NCBI GenBank assembly: GCA_946531975.1
Contig: CAMNAY010000009.1
Coordinates: 1-15,928, forward strand
Length of the DNA stretch: 15,928 nucleotides
Reading direction: 5' to 3'
Origin: an uncultured Ruminococcus sp.
Lineage (GTDB): Bacteria > Bacillota > Clostridia > Oscillospirales > Ruminococcaceae
Shown one piece after another: positions 1 through 7,386 of this stretch. The stretch's first letter is position 1. Each line of letters opens with the position of its first letter. Made by a program: the position numbers and the translations under genes. The notes below the pieces were generated by a model, which had not been told where the DNA came from, ran no database searches, and worked only from the letters and a program-made list of their open reading frames with translations.

Positions 1-182
1 GCGGCGGCATCATCAAGGTCTGCACCGGCAGCGCTTCCGGCACACCGGTCGCATACATCGAAGTCCCGTCCGGCGGCTCCGTGCAGGAGATCCTTGCGCC
101 TGTGGTCGGACTCTCCGGCAAAAACGACCTCTATTTCGTCTTCAACAGCAATATCTCCATGGACAGCTGGCAGCTCAGCTAA
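1..182 (+). CDS. 3' end of a secreted carbohydrate-active protein, C-terminal CBM6-like module (partial)
   Basis: The open frame runs from the window edge (codons begin at base 3) to a TAA at 180-182 and gives 59 residues. The pattern is I-x-V-C-x-G-S-A-S-G-T-P-V-A, then VPSGGSVQEILAPV, then GLSGKNDLYFVF, then SMDSWQLS. This is how family 6 carbohydrate-binding modules end: a beta-sandwich whose last strands read 'G-x-H/N-D-L-Y-F-V-F ... W-x-x'. CBM6 modules bind xylan or beta-glucan chains and are attached to secreted glycosidases or esterases. The catalytic part lies upstream of the window, so the enzyme cannot be named. No dockerin follows the CBM, unlike the two next genes, so any anchoring module must lie further upstream. 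CBM6 is likely; CBM35 or CBM36-type modules are the alternatives. Confidence 0.75.
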   Translation, partial: GGIIKVCTGSASGTPVAYIEVPSGGSVQEILAPVVGLSGKNDLYFVFNSNISMDSWQLS

Positions 183-197
183 AATCTGAATCAACAG

Positions 198-245
198 CGC
201 CTGCGGTATTCTTCCCCTTCAGAATACCGCAGGCGTTTTGTTTTT
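198..245 (+). terminator. Rho-independent terminator of the CBM6 gene
   Basis: A perfect 15-bp stem (198-212 with 221-235) closes an 8-nt loop and is followed by TTTTGTTTTTT. It lies 15 nt after the stop codon. It is the strongest terminator in the window and isolates the CotH gene transcriptionally. Confidence 0.93.
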
Positions 246-317
246 ATGTACACAGCCGACAAATTCTTTCCGGTATTTGAATTATTTATGAACTCCCTTT
301 TCTTTTTTTCCTGTTCA

Positions 318-326
318 TGTTATAAT
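318..326 (+). promoter_or_regulatory. Extended -10 promoter for the CotH-dockerin gene
   Basis: TGT-TATAAT at 318-326 is a perfect -10 with the extended TGn element. No good -35 hexamer lies 16-18 nt upstream, where the sequence is T-rich. Transcription would start near 333, giving a leader of about 88 nt. Confidence 0.7.
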
Positions 327-335
327 AAAAACAGA

Positions 336-393
336 CCGGCAGATTACCCTTGTACCGGAAGGGCGGTCATGCCGGCACACCTGTGCAAACAGG
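336..393 (+). promoter_or_regulatory. Structured 5' leader with a nested stem and a GNRA-capped hairpin
   Basis: Between the predicted start site and the Shine-Dalgarno, CCGGCA (336-341) pairs with TGCCGG (370-375). Inside it CCCTT (347-351) pairs with AAGGG (359-363). Immediately downstream, CCTGT (380-384) pairs with ACAGG (389-393) across a GCAA loop, which is a GNRA tetraloop. The structure ends 13 nt before the Shine-Dalgarno (407-412). I compared it from memory with the GEMM-I c-di-GMP riboswitch and it does not match. It may be a cis-regulatory or stability element; its function is unknown. Confidence 0.4.
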
Positions 394-420
394 AATTCAT
401 GAAACAGAGGGGAAATCACA

Positions 421-3036
421 ATGAAAGGAACAAAGTATGCGGCAGCACTGACTTCAGCGGTCATGCTGCTGACACAGGAGCTGCCCGCAATCGCAGCACC
501 TGTCGGCACACCCTCCGTGCAGATCAATGAGGTCTGCACACAGAACCGCAGCACTCTGCTGGATGTATTCAATGAAGCATCGGACTGGATCGAGCTTTAC
601 AATGCAGGCAGCACCGCGGCGGACATTTCCGGCTGGACACTCGCGGACAGCAGCACGGTATTTACCGTTCCGGAGGGATATCAGATTCCTGCGGGCGGCT
701 TCCTTGTGCTCTTTGCCAGCGGCAAATGGCAGTGGGACGGTGAGGAGCTGTTCACTGGCTTCGCGCTGAGCAAAAACGGGGAAACCCTGACGCTGAAGGA
801 TGCATCCGGCAAACTCGTACAGGAGCTTGTGATCCCGCCGCTCGCAGAGGATGAGACCTACGGCGCCGTACCGGATTCCGATGAATGGGCGGTGATGCAG
901 GCTTCGCCCGGTGCTGCGAATTACAAGGCAGCCGTCTCGCCGGCGTTTTCGCTGCCTTCGGGATTCTATGATTCTTCGCAGACGCACATGCTGACACTGT
1001 CTGCGTCCGGTGAGATCTATTACACGACGGACGGCTCTGACCCGACGTCCTCACCGACTGCGGTCCGCTATGAGGGTGCAATCCCGCTGCGGGATCGCTC
1101 CTCAGACCCGAATCAGCTCGCAGCAATGCAGTATGAGGACAACAGCACACAGTCAATCATGCTGAAGACCCGATACCGTGCGCCGGGCTATGCCGTAGAG
1201 AAGGCAAATGTCATCCGCGCCGCATCGAAATCGGGTGAAACATGGAGCAAGACGGTGACAAATACCTATTTCGTCCTGCCTGCGGACCGATGCGAATTCT
1301 ACCGCGGAATCAAGGTGATCTCGCTGGTCACGCCGCCGGAAAACCTCAATGATCCGGAAAAGGGCATCTATGTCTGCGGTCAGCAGTATCTTGACTGGAA
1401 GGCGAACAAGATTGCGGACGATCCGTATGATCCCCGCCGCAGCGAATATGACACCCTCAACCGTGCCAATTTCTTCAGCGAGGGAAAGGAATGGGAGCGT
1501 CCGGTGGAGTTCACGCTCTTTGAAGACAGCACGCCTGCCGTATCTCAGCAGCTCGGCATCCGCATCAAAGGCTCCTCGACCTGTGCGGCGGCGCAGAAGG
1601 GCTTTAATCTCTATGCCCGCGGTGAATACGGCGATACCAAGCTGGAATTCAAACTGATCGAAGACAATGCTGCACCGGAGGACGGAAAAGCGGTCAGGAA
1701 ATACAATTCATTCTCGCTGCGTCCGGTCAATTACTGCGATAAAATGCGCGACCTGACCGTGCAGGAGCCGCTCACCGATCTGCCGGAAATGGCGACGCTG
1801 GATGCAGAGCGCTGCGTCGTGTTTCTGGACGGCGAATACTGGGGCACCTACGATCTCGGCGAAAAATACTCCACTTACTATTTCCAGAGCAATTACGGGC
1901 TTCCGGAAAACATGGTCATTTACATCAAGGATGATGTCGTCAAGTACGGTATGCCGGAGCATCTGGACGAATACAATACGCTTCTGGGGACGATCGCAGC
2001 GGGCGATATGTCCGATCCGGAGCAGTACCGTGCTGCCGCGGAAAAGATCGACATGCTGTCTCTGATTGACCACTATGCCGTCTGCCTGTATACGGGCATG
2101 GTGGACTGGCCGGATCACAATTATACGGCATGGCGGTATGACGGGCCGAAAAGCGACAATCCGTATGCGGACGGCAAATGGCGCTTCGGCACCTTCGACT
2201 TTGATTACACCTGCGGCCTTTCCTATGAGCAGAATGCCTTTAACGGCGGTCAGGGATATGATTACGACAGCTTCAACCGGCTGCGCACTTCCGGAATGCA
2301 GGAGGTACTGGACAGCCTGCTGAAAAACGATGAATTCCGCATGCAGTTTTTTGCGCGGTACTGCGATATGGCAAATATCGTATACCGTCCGGAGCGGATG
2401 CAAAAGCTGATCTCAGAGATGCAGGAGAAGTATCTGGACTATATGACAGAGAGCCGTGCGCGCTGGTCAAGCAGCGGCAAGGGGGATTTTGGCGCACTGA
2501 AGGAACAGTACCGCTCGACATGGCAGCGGGAGATCGGGACATTCGAGACCTTCTTCCGGAAGCGTCCGGAGCCTGCCCTGCGGCATCTGATGCAGTACAC
2601 CGGCATGACGCAGCAGATGCGGACGGTGACGCTGCATACAACCGGTGCCGGTTCGCTGCTGGTCAACGGGCTCCCCGTGACCGACTCCGGCAGCGGCATC
2701 GCCTGCCGGTATCCTGAGGGAACTGTCATCTCCGTGACGGCAGTTCCGGACGGCGGATCGGTATTCTCCGGCTGGTCGGATACCGATGCGGCTGTCACGC
2801 GCAGTCTCACAGTCAGCGGCGACATGGATCTGACCGCGGCATTTGCGGAGAGCGTGCGCGGCGACGTCAATGCAGACGGCGTGTGCAGCGGCAAGGATGC
2901 CGAGCTGCTTCAGCGCTGGCTGCTGGCGGTGCCCGATACAACGCTGCCGGATTGGTATGCCGGCGACCTGAACCGTGACGGCAGACTGAACGCAGCGGAT
3001 CTGACGCTGCTCAAGCAGATTTCGCTGAAAAAGTGA
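421..3036 (+). CDS. Secreted CotH-kinase protein with lamin-tail, CHB_HEX-like, InlB-type repeat and C-terminal dockerin
   Basis: This is an 871-residue secreted multidomain protein. The ATG follows GAGGGG (407-412) at 8 nt. In order: a signal peptide (about 1-26, ending AIA); a lamin-tail-like beta domain (about 32-165, with SDWIELYN and GWTLAD); a chitobiase C-terminal-like segment (about 170-285, IYYTTDGSDPT); a CotH kinase domain (about 290-720); a divergent InlB/Listeria-type repeat (about 733-810, ending FSGWSD...AAF); and a type I dockerin (813-871) with two calcium loops, GDVNADG (814-820) and GDLNRDG (848-854). CotH landmarks are RIKGSS (381-386), DGEYWGTYDLGEK (470-482), DWPDHN (562-567) and the metal-binding-like DFD (593-595). 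CotH family members are atypical protein kinases; the Bacillus one phosphorylates spore-coat proteins. Here the signal peptide and dockerin point to the cell exterior, probably a cellulosome, with an unknown substrate. The gene is flanked by terminators and appears monocistronic. Confidence 0.88.
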   Translation: MKGTKYAAALTSAVMLLTQELPAIAAPVGTPSVQINEVCTQNRSTLLDVFNEASDWIELYNAGSTAADISGWTLADSSTVFTVPEGYQIPAGGFLVLFASGKWQWDGEELFTGFALSKNGETLTLKDASGKLVQELVIPPLAEDETYGAVPDSDEWAVMQASPGAANYKAAVSPAFSLPSGFYDSSQTHMLTLSASGEIYYTTDGSDPTSSPTAVRYEGAIPLRDRSSDPNQLAAMQYEDNSTQSIMLKTRYRAPGYAVEKANVIRAASKSGETWSKTVTNTYFVLPADRCEFYRGIKVISLVTPPENLNDPEKGIYVCGQQYLDWKANKIADDPYDPRRSEYDTLNRANFFSEGKEWERPVEFTLFEDSTPAVSQQLGIRIKGSSTCAAAQKGFNLYARGEYGDTKLEFKLIEDNAAPEDGKAVRKYNSFSLRPVNYCDKMRDLTVQEPLTDLPEMATLDAERCVVFLDGEYWGTYDLGEKYSTYYFQSNYGLPENMVIYIKDDVVKYGMPEHLDEYNTLLGTIAAGDMSDPEQYRAAAEKIDMLSLIDHYAVCLYTGMVDWPDHNYTAWRYDGPKSDNPYADGKWRFGTFDFDYTCGLSYEQNAFNGGQGYDYDSFNRLRTSGMQEVLDSLLKNDEFRMQFFARYCDMANIVYRPERMQKLISEMQEKYLDYMTESRARWSSSGKGDFGALKEQYRSTWQREIGTFETFFRKRPEPALRHLMQYTGMTQQMRTVTLHTTGAGSLLVNGLPVTDSGSGIACRYPEGTVISVTAVPDGGSVFSGWSDTDAAVTRSLTVSGDMDLTAAFAESVRGDVNADGVCSGKDAELLQRWLLAVPDTTLPDWYAGDLNRDGRLNAADLTLLKQISLKK

Positions 3037-3066
3037 GTGTTCCGGATCGGGTATCATCGAAAAACA

Positions 3067-3102
3067 ACCGCCGTCTGCGTTTTTGCAGGCGGCGGTCATT
3101 TT
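3067..3102 (+). terminator. Terminator after the CotH-dockerin gene
   Basis: A 12-bp stem with one G-U pair (3067-3078 with 3085-3096) and a GTTTTT loop is followed by CATTTT. The opposite strand also has a T-tract (TTGTTTTT), so it may work in both directions. Confidence 0.75.
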
Positions 3103-3430
3103 GCCGAACAGTCCTATTCTCTAAATGAGACATCCGGCAAGAGATGAATACAGGATGAAAGAATGGGGGAATAAAAACTCTTGTTTTCCTTCCACCAAGC
3201 CCCTATCTTTTGCGCTTTTGAACGCAAAAAGTGTTTCGCCGTCTGCGGACGACGACGAGGGGAAACGGTCTGTCAGTACATGCCGCCCCGCGCAGAATCG
3301 CAATATAAGACAAAAAGCACAGATTCACACAAATCAGATGTATTGTTTTTCAGCAGGCAGGCGGCTTTATCCCTTAGTTTGTTTCTGTGCAGATTGTTAC
3401 AAAAACACAGCAAACAAAATACGATAGTGA
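3103..3430. other. Intergenic stretch without a supported gene
   Basis: About 330 bases lie between the CotH terminator and the GH30 promoter. Open frames of 60-100 codons exist on both strands, but none has a Shine-Dalgarno at its start and none resembles a family I know. A short hairpin is visible: TTTTGCG (3208-3214) with CGCAAAA (3223-3229). The 3' part becomes AT-rich toward the GH30 promoter. I see no repeat, tRNA or transposon end. Confidence 0.5.
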
Positions 3431-3460
3431 TAGACTGTGACAGAATGTCTGTGCTATAAT
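3431..3460 (+). promoter_or_regulatory. Promoter of the GH30-dockerin gene
   Basis: TAGACT (3431-3436, 4 of 6 to TTGACA), an 18-nt spacer, then TATAAT (3455-3460) with TGC just before it (extended -10). The start site would be near 3467. The transcript would begin with a 7-bp hairpin, CGGACGG (3466-3472) with CCGTTCG (3485-3491), one G-U pair. Confidence 0.75.
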
Positions 3461-3518
3461 AACAGCGGACGGTATAAAAATAAGCCGTTCGGACAAATTG
3501 GGAAAGGTAAGGTAAATC

Positions 3519-5660
3519 ATGTTTAAGGGGAAAAGAATCATCTCAGCAGTTCTGGCGTCCTGTATCGCCCTGACTGCAACGCGCACCGGTGCATTGCCGG
3601 CGCACGCGGCAAAGACTGTCGTTCTCTCACCGGACGACACCTATGCCATCAACAACGGTGTCTTTGAGGGTTGGGGCACTTCACTTTGCTGGTGGGCAAA
3701 CCGTGTCGGATATTCCGACTCGCTGGCACAGAAATGTGCCGACACATTCTACGGTGATGACGGTCTGCGCCTGAACATCGCCCGGTTCAATATCGGCGGC
3801 GGCGATGACCCCACGCACAACCACATCACGCGGACAGACTCCAATATGCCCGGATACACAAAGTATCAGAACGGGCAGGTCACCTACGACTGGAATGCAG
3901 ACAGCAATCAGCGGAATGTGCTGCGGCGCTGCATCGAAGCGGCAGGTGACGACATGATCGTTGAAATGTTCTCGAATTCACCGCCTTACTGGATGTGCAA
4001 GAGCGGCTGCTCGACCGGAAACCGCAATGCCGGTCAGAACAACCTGAAGGACGACTGCTATGATGACTTTGCAGAGTATCTGGCGGAAGTCTGCAAGCAC
4101 TATCAGGATGACTGGGGCATCAAGGTGCAGTCCGTCGAGGCGATGAACGAACCGTATACAAACTACTGGGGCGCATTCAGCCCCAAGCAGGAGGGCTGTC
4201 ATTTCGATACCGGACAGTCCGAAAGCACAATCATTACAGAGCTGCAAAAATCCATGGCAAAGCGCGGCATGCAGGATGTCATCATCTGCGGCACCGATGA
4301 AACAGCGATCGACGTTCAGATCGACGCCTACAAAGCGCTCTCATCGGATGCGAAGCGGGCAATCTCCCGCATCGACACGCACACCTACTGGGGCAGCAAG
4401 CGCACGGAGCTGAAGAATCTGGCGCTCGCAGAGGGCAAGAACCTCTGGATGAGCGAGGTAGACGGAAACGGCACAGCCGGTCAGAATGCCGGTGCCATGG
4501 CGCCCGGACTCTGGCTCTCTGAGCGGATTACCGCAGACTGCAACGGACTCAACGCCTCCGCATGGATCCTCTGGCAGGTCATCGACAAGCATGTCTGCGC
4601 GGCGGGATACCTCGGCAAGAAGGACTCCGGCATGGTCGATATGACCAAAGGCTTCTGGGGCACGGCAGTCGCAGACCACGATCAGAATAAGATCGTCCTC
4701 TCCAAGAAATATTACTGCTTCGGTCAGTACACCCGCTATATCCGTCCGGGCATGACCATGCTGAACTGCTCCGGCAATACCATGGCTGCCTATGACAAGG
4801 AAAAGGGTCAGCTCGTCATTGTTTCCTACAACAGCTCGTCCGGTGCAAGCGATCAGGTCTATGATCTCTCCGCATTTGCGCAGGTCGGCACACAGGCACA
4901 GACAATCCGCACCAGCAACAGCGAGGAATGGAAGGATGTCGGCGCAGCAAAGCTGAACGGCAGTCAGCTCGCTGTCACGCTGGCGCCCAACTCTGTCACG
5001 ACATTTATCATCGACGACGTCAAGGGCAGCATCACACGCGAAAACAAGATTGACCTTTCCGGCAAGCGGATCACCGGCACCGATTCGTGGCACAGTGTTG
5101 CCGACACCTCCTGCGAAAAGGCATTTGACGGCAACAAGGGTACCTTCTTCGACGGCGTCGGCGACGGCTATGCACAGATCGACCTCGGCGAAGTCTATGA
5201 CTTTGAAGCCTTCGGCTACTGCCCGCGCAGCGGCTTTGAGGCGCGTATGATCGACGGCATGATTCAGGTCTCCGATGACGGGCAGAACTGGAAGACCGCC
5301 TACACCATAACCGGCGAGCCGGGATACGGCATGCATTACGTCAAGCCGCAGACGGAGGTCTCCGGCAGATATGTCCGCTATGCGGTGCCGTCCGGTGCGC
5401 CGACCAACGGCGTCAACAAGGACAGCGTCTACTGCTGCAACATCGCGGAGCTGGAGCTTTACGGCACACCGCATATTCCGGAGAAACTGCGCGGCGATGT
5501 CAATGCAGACGGCGCGGTTGATCGGGCGGATGCTGTGATGCTGCTGGCGTATCTTCAGGCTTCCGGCGATGTGACCGATCCGGTCGCCGCCGATCTGAAT
5601 GAAGACGGCAGACTGAACGCCGCAGACCTGACACTGCTGAAACGCATTCTTCTGAAATAA
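3519..5660 (+). CDS. GH30-family glycoside hydrolase (endo-beta-1,6-galactanase-like) with CBM32-like module and dockerin
   Basis: A 713-residue secreted enzyme. The ATG is preceded by GGAAAGG (3501-3507) and AAGG (3509-3512). A signal peptide (about 1-31, ending AHA-A) leads into a GH30 (beta/alpha)8 barrel (about 35-395): GWGTSLCWWAN (51-61), NIGGGDDPTH (91-100), acid/base Glu211 in MNEP (209-212), and nucleophile Glu313 in WMSEVDGNGT (310-319). The GH30 side beta-sandwich follows (about 396-500). Next is an F5/8-type, CBM32-like module (about 508-650, KAFDGNKGTFFDG, SGRYVRY, NIAELELYG), then a type I dockerin (658-713) with loops GDVNADG and ADLNEDG. The GWGTSLCWWAN opening and IGGG motif resemble GH30 subfamily 5 endo-beta-1,6-galactanases, which cut the side chains of arabinogalactan; other GH30 specificities cannot be excluded. 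The gene has its own promoter and terminator. Family is firm, exact substrate is inference. Confidence 0.88.
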   Translation: MFKGKRIISAVLASCIALTATRTGALPAHAAKTVVLSPDDTYAINNGVFEGWGTSLCWWANRVGYSDSLAQKCADTFYGDDGLRLNIARFNIGGGDDPTHNHITRTDSNMPGYTKYQNGQVTYDWNADSNQRNVLRRCIEAAGDDMIVEMFSNSPPYWMCKSGCSTGNRNAGQNNLKDDCYDDFAEYLAEVCKHYQDDWGIKVQSVEAMNEPYTNYWGAFSPKQEGCHFDTGQSESTIITELQKSMAKRGMQDVIICGTDETAIDVQIDAYKALSSDAKRAISRIDTHTYWGSKRTELKNLALAEGKNLWMSEVDGNGTAGQNAGAMAPGLWLSERITADCNGLNASAWILWQVIDKHVCAAGYLGKKDSGMVDMTKGFWGTAVADHDQNKIVLSKKYYCFGQYTRYIRPGMTMLNCSGNTMAAYDKEKGQLVIVSYNSSSGASDQVYDLSAFAQVGTQAQTIRTSNSEEWKDVGAAKLNGSQLAVTLAPNSVTTFIIDDVKGSITRENKIDLSGKRITGTDSWHSVADTSCEKAFDGNKGTFFDGVGDGYAQIDLGEVYDFEAFGYCPRSGFEARMIDGMIQVSDDGQNWKTAYTITGEPGYGMHYVKPQTEVSGRYVRYAVPSGAPTNGVNKDSVYCCNIAELELYGTPHIPEKLRGDVNADGAVDRADAVMLLAYLQASGDVTDPVAADLNEDGRLNAADLTLLKRILLK

Positions 5661-5668
5661 TGAATCCT

Positions 5669-5705
5669 GAATCCGCCTGTTCTCACAGGCGGATTCTTTT
5701 GTTTT
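5669..5705 (+). terminator. Rho-independent terminator of the GH30 gene
   Basis: A perfect 12-bp stem (5669-5680 with 5685-5696), a 4-nt TCTC loop and TTTTGTTTT. It begins 9 nt after the stop codon. Confidence 0.93.
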
Positions 5706-5722
5706 CTCCGGATCAAAGCACC

Positions 5723-5751
5723 TTGCGTTTCTATGGCAGTCATGGTATAAT
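5723..5751 (+). promoter_or_regulatory. Housekeeping-type promoter upstream of the ECF sigma operon
   Basis: TTGCGT (5723-5728), a 17-nt spacer, TATAAT (5746-5751) with the extended TGG at 5743-5745. It would give a basal transcript with a leader of about 155 nt for the sigma operon. Confidence 0.65.
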
Positions 5752-5779
5752 AAGATGAATTACCTGTTATTTCTCTCTC

Positions 5780-5837
5780 AAAAATTTCACAAAAAATTTT
5801 TTCAAAAATCCTGTAACGAAACGGTATTGGCTCCGTC
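5780..5837 (+). promoter_or_regulatory. Candidate ECF-sigma autoregulatory promoter with an A-tract UP-like element
   Basis: TGTAAC (5812-5817), a 16-nt spacer, CGTC (5834-5837). This fits the Bacillus-type ECF promoter pattern (TGAAAC or TGTAAC, 16-17 nt, CGTC/CGTA/CGAC). Directly upstream are A/T-tracts at 5780-5787, 5791-5802 and 5804-5808, spaced roughly one helical turn apart. It precedes the sigma start codon by about 80 nt. ECF sigma factors commonly transcribe their own operon, so autoregulation is the simplest reading. Confidence 0.6.
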
Positions 5838-5899
5838 TAATATACAGAGAGCCAAAAAAGAACGGCTTTCCGCTGAAGCTTCTGCACGAATTCCAAATG

Positions 5900-5909
5900 A
5901 AAGGGGGTG
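5900..5909 (+). promoter_or_regulatory. Ribosome binding site fixing a TTG start for the sigma factor
   Basis: AAAGGGGGTG ends 6 nt before TTG 5916-5918. The codon just upstream in frame is TGA (5913-5915), so TTG is the first start possible. The next in-frame ATG would remove 14 residues of sigma region 2. Confidence 0.85.
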
Positions 5910-5915
5910 CGGTGA

Positions 5916-6410
5916 TTGGACCGGGACACAGCCGAAAAGCTGTATCAGGCATGCTACATGAAGGTGTATTCCTTCGTAATGACGCTTGCGAAAAACGAAG
6001 ACACAGCCAGCGAGATCACACAGGAGACCTTCTTCCGCGCAATCTCGACCAAGCATACATTCCGCGGCGAATCGGAATGCTATTCATGGCTGTGTGCAAT
6101 CGCGAAAAACATTTTCATCGACGGCACACGCAAGGCTGCGCGGTATCAGGGCGAGCCGGATGAGAACACCGCCGACAGCAGCACGGACATCGAACAGAGC
6201 GCGATCGACACAGAAACGTCGTTCCGCATTCATATGCTGCTGCATGAAATGGAAGACCCGTACAAGGAAGTGTTCGAGCTGCGCGTCTTCGGAGAGTTAT
6301 CCTTCGCACAGATCGGGACAATCTTCCGCAAGACGGAAAACTGGGCACGCGTCACCTATCACCGCGCACGTCTTAAACTCAAAGAAAGGATGGATCAACA
6401 TGAAATATAA
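5916..6410 (+). CDS. ECF-type RNA polymerase sigma factor (sigma-70 family)
   Basis: A 164-residue extracytoplasmic-function sigma factor, typical in length for the family, which has only regions 2 and 4. Region 2 spans about 7-75: the core-binding and -10-melting part, with EITQETFFRAI (33-43) and SWLCAIAKNIFID (57-69). Region 4 spans about 104-158: the -35-reading helix-turn-helix, with ELSFAQIGTIF followed by KTENWARVTYHRAR (139-152). The start is TTG. The last 11 nt overlap the next gene, a zinc-binding membrane anti-sigma factor, so the two are probably translationally coupled and act as a pair: the anti-sigma holds this protein until an envelope signal releases it. Its target set beyond its own promoter is unknown. 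Confidence 0.93.
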   Translation: MDRDTAEKLYQACYMKVYSFVMTLAKNEDTASEITQETFFRAISTKHTFRGESECYSWLCAIAKNIFIDGTRKAARYQGEPDENTADSSTDIEQSAIDTETSFRIHMLLHEMEDPYKEVFELRVFGELSFAQIGTIFRKTENWARVTYHRARLKLKERMDQHEI

Positions 6411-7386
6411 CTGCGATATGATCAGCGACCTGCTGCCGCTGTATGTCGATCAGGCTTGCTCCCCGTCGAGTGCAGAAGCAGTGGAGCAGCATGTCCGCGA
6501 ATGCAGCGCTTGTGCGGCACTGCTGGAAGAAATGCTTGCAAGAGATCCGATGCTCGATAACGCGATCGCCGCGGAGCGCACCCGTGTTCTTGATACACAG
6601 GCAAAATTCTTCAAGCGCCGCAGCGCCCTCGCCGGCAGCATCATCGGCGGCATTTTCGCGCTTCCGATTCTCATCTGCCTGATCGTCAATCTTGCGACCG
6701 GCGCGGGGCTGACATGGTTCTTCATCGTGCTGGCAGCGATGTTTATTCCCGCATCTCTGACCGTTGTTCCGCTGATGGCGCCGGAGAACAAATTTCTCTG
6801 GACCGCCGGCTCCTTTACCGCAAGTCTGCTTCTGCTCCTGGGCGTGTGCAGCATCTATTCCGGCAGCGGCTGGTTCCTGATTGCAGGACCGGCAGTGCTG
6901 TTCGGGCTGTGCGTGACGCTCCTGCCGTTCGTCGTCCGGACAAAGCCCGCTGCCGCGCTGCTGCGAGGTCATAAAGCGCTGACAGTCATTGCAGCCGACA
7001 CGCTGACCTTTCTCCTGATGATGACAGCGATCGGCGTCCGCACCGGTGCGCCGGGCTTCTTCCGGTATACCGCCGCCTTTGCGATTCCGCCGCTTGTATG
7101 GATCTGGGCAATGCTGCTGCTGATCCGCTACACGAAATGGAACGGTCTGCTCAAAGCTGCTGCCTGCATTCTCGTCACCTCGCTGGTCTTCTTCTTCAAC
7201 GATACTTTCGTGATCGCAATGCTTGGCTTCGGGCGGTACTTCCCGCACTTTGACACTTCGCTCAGAACCGGAGAAAGCTGGAACGGCATCATATGCTGGT
7301 GTGTGCTGGCTGCCGGCGTGTTCCTCTCTGCAATCTTCGCTGCCTTCGGATTTGTAAAAATGAACAGAAAGGATGCATCCAAATGA
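6400..7386 (+). CDS. Membrane anti-sigma factor with N-terminal zinc-finger (zf-HC2 / ZAS) domain
   Basis: A 328-residue protein. The chosen ATG (6400) follows AAAGGA (6385-6390) and gives the canonical anti-sigma start. An earlier start in the same frame would run deep into the sigma gene. The cytoplasmic N-terminus (1-70) carries Cys5 and the H31-x3-C35-x2-C38 zinc signature of ZAS anti-sigma domains, inside EQHVRECSACAALLEEM. After a basic stretch (FFKRR) come about eight hydrophobic segments: roughly 76-98, 104-125, 131-150, 154-178, 196-214, 222-244, 250-275 and 300-320. This is far more membrane than the single helix of many anti-sigma factors. The protein probably binds the sigma region 2/4 interface at the membrane. 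It overlaps the following lipoprotein gene by 4 nt (ATGA), so all three genes form one unit. The inducing signal is unknown. Confidence 0.87.
   Translation: MKYNCDMISDLLPLYVDQACSPSSAEAVEQHVRECSACAALLEEMLARDPMLDNAIAAERTRVLDTQAKFFKRRSALAGSIIGGIFALPILICLIVNLATGAGLTWFFIVLAAMFIPASLTVVPLMAPENKFLWTAGSFTASLLLLLGVCSIYSGSGWFLIAGPAVLFGLCVTLLPFVVRTKPAAALLRGHKALTVIAADTLTFLLMMTAIGVRTGAPGFFRYTAAFAIPPLVWIWAMLLLIRYTKWNGLLKAAACILVTSLVFFFNDTFVIAMLGFGRYFPHFDTSLRTGESWNGIICWCVLAAGVFLSAIFAAFGFVKMNRKDASK

Noticed and set aside
336..393. A known riboswitch such as GEMM-I c-di-GMP in the CotH leader
   Set aside because: A GCAAAC string is present but the conserved ACGCAAAGC and receptor helices are missing.
3125..3459. 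Overlapping open frames of 92-100 codons between the CotH and GH30 genes
   Set aside because: They have no Shine-Dalgarno, low-complexity and basic/cysteine-rich composition unlike neighbours, and one runs into the GH30 promoter.
4341..5474. A 377-codon - strand open frame opposite the GH30 gene
   Set aside because: It is a shadow of the GC-rich coding frame; the + strand GH30 and CBM32 motifs are continuous through it, and the translation shows no family.
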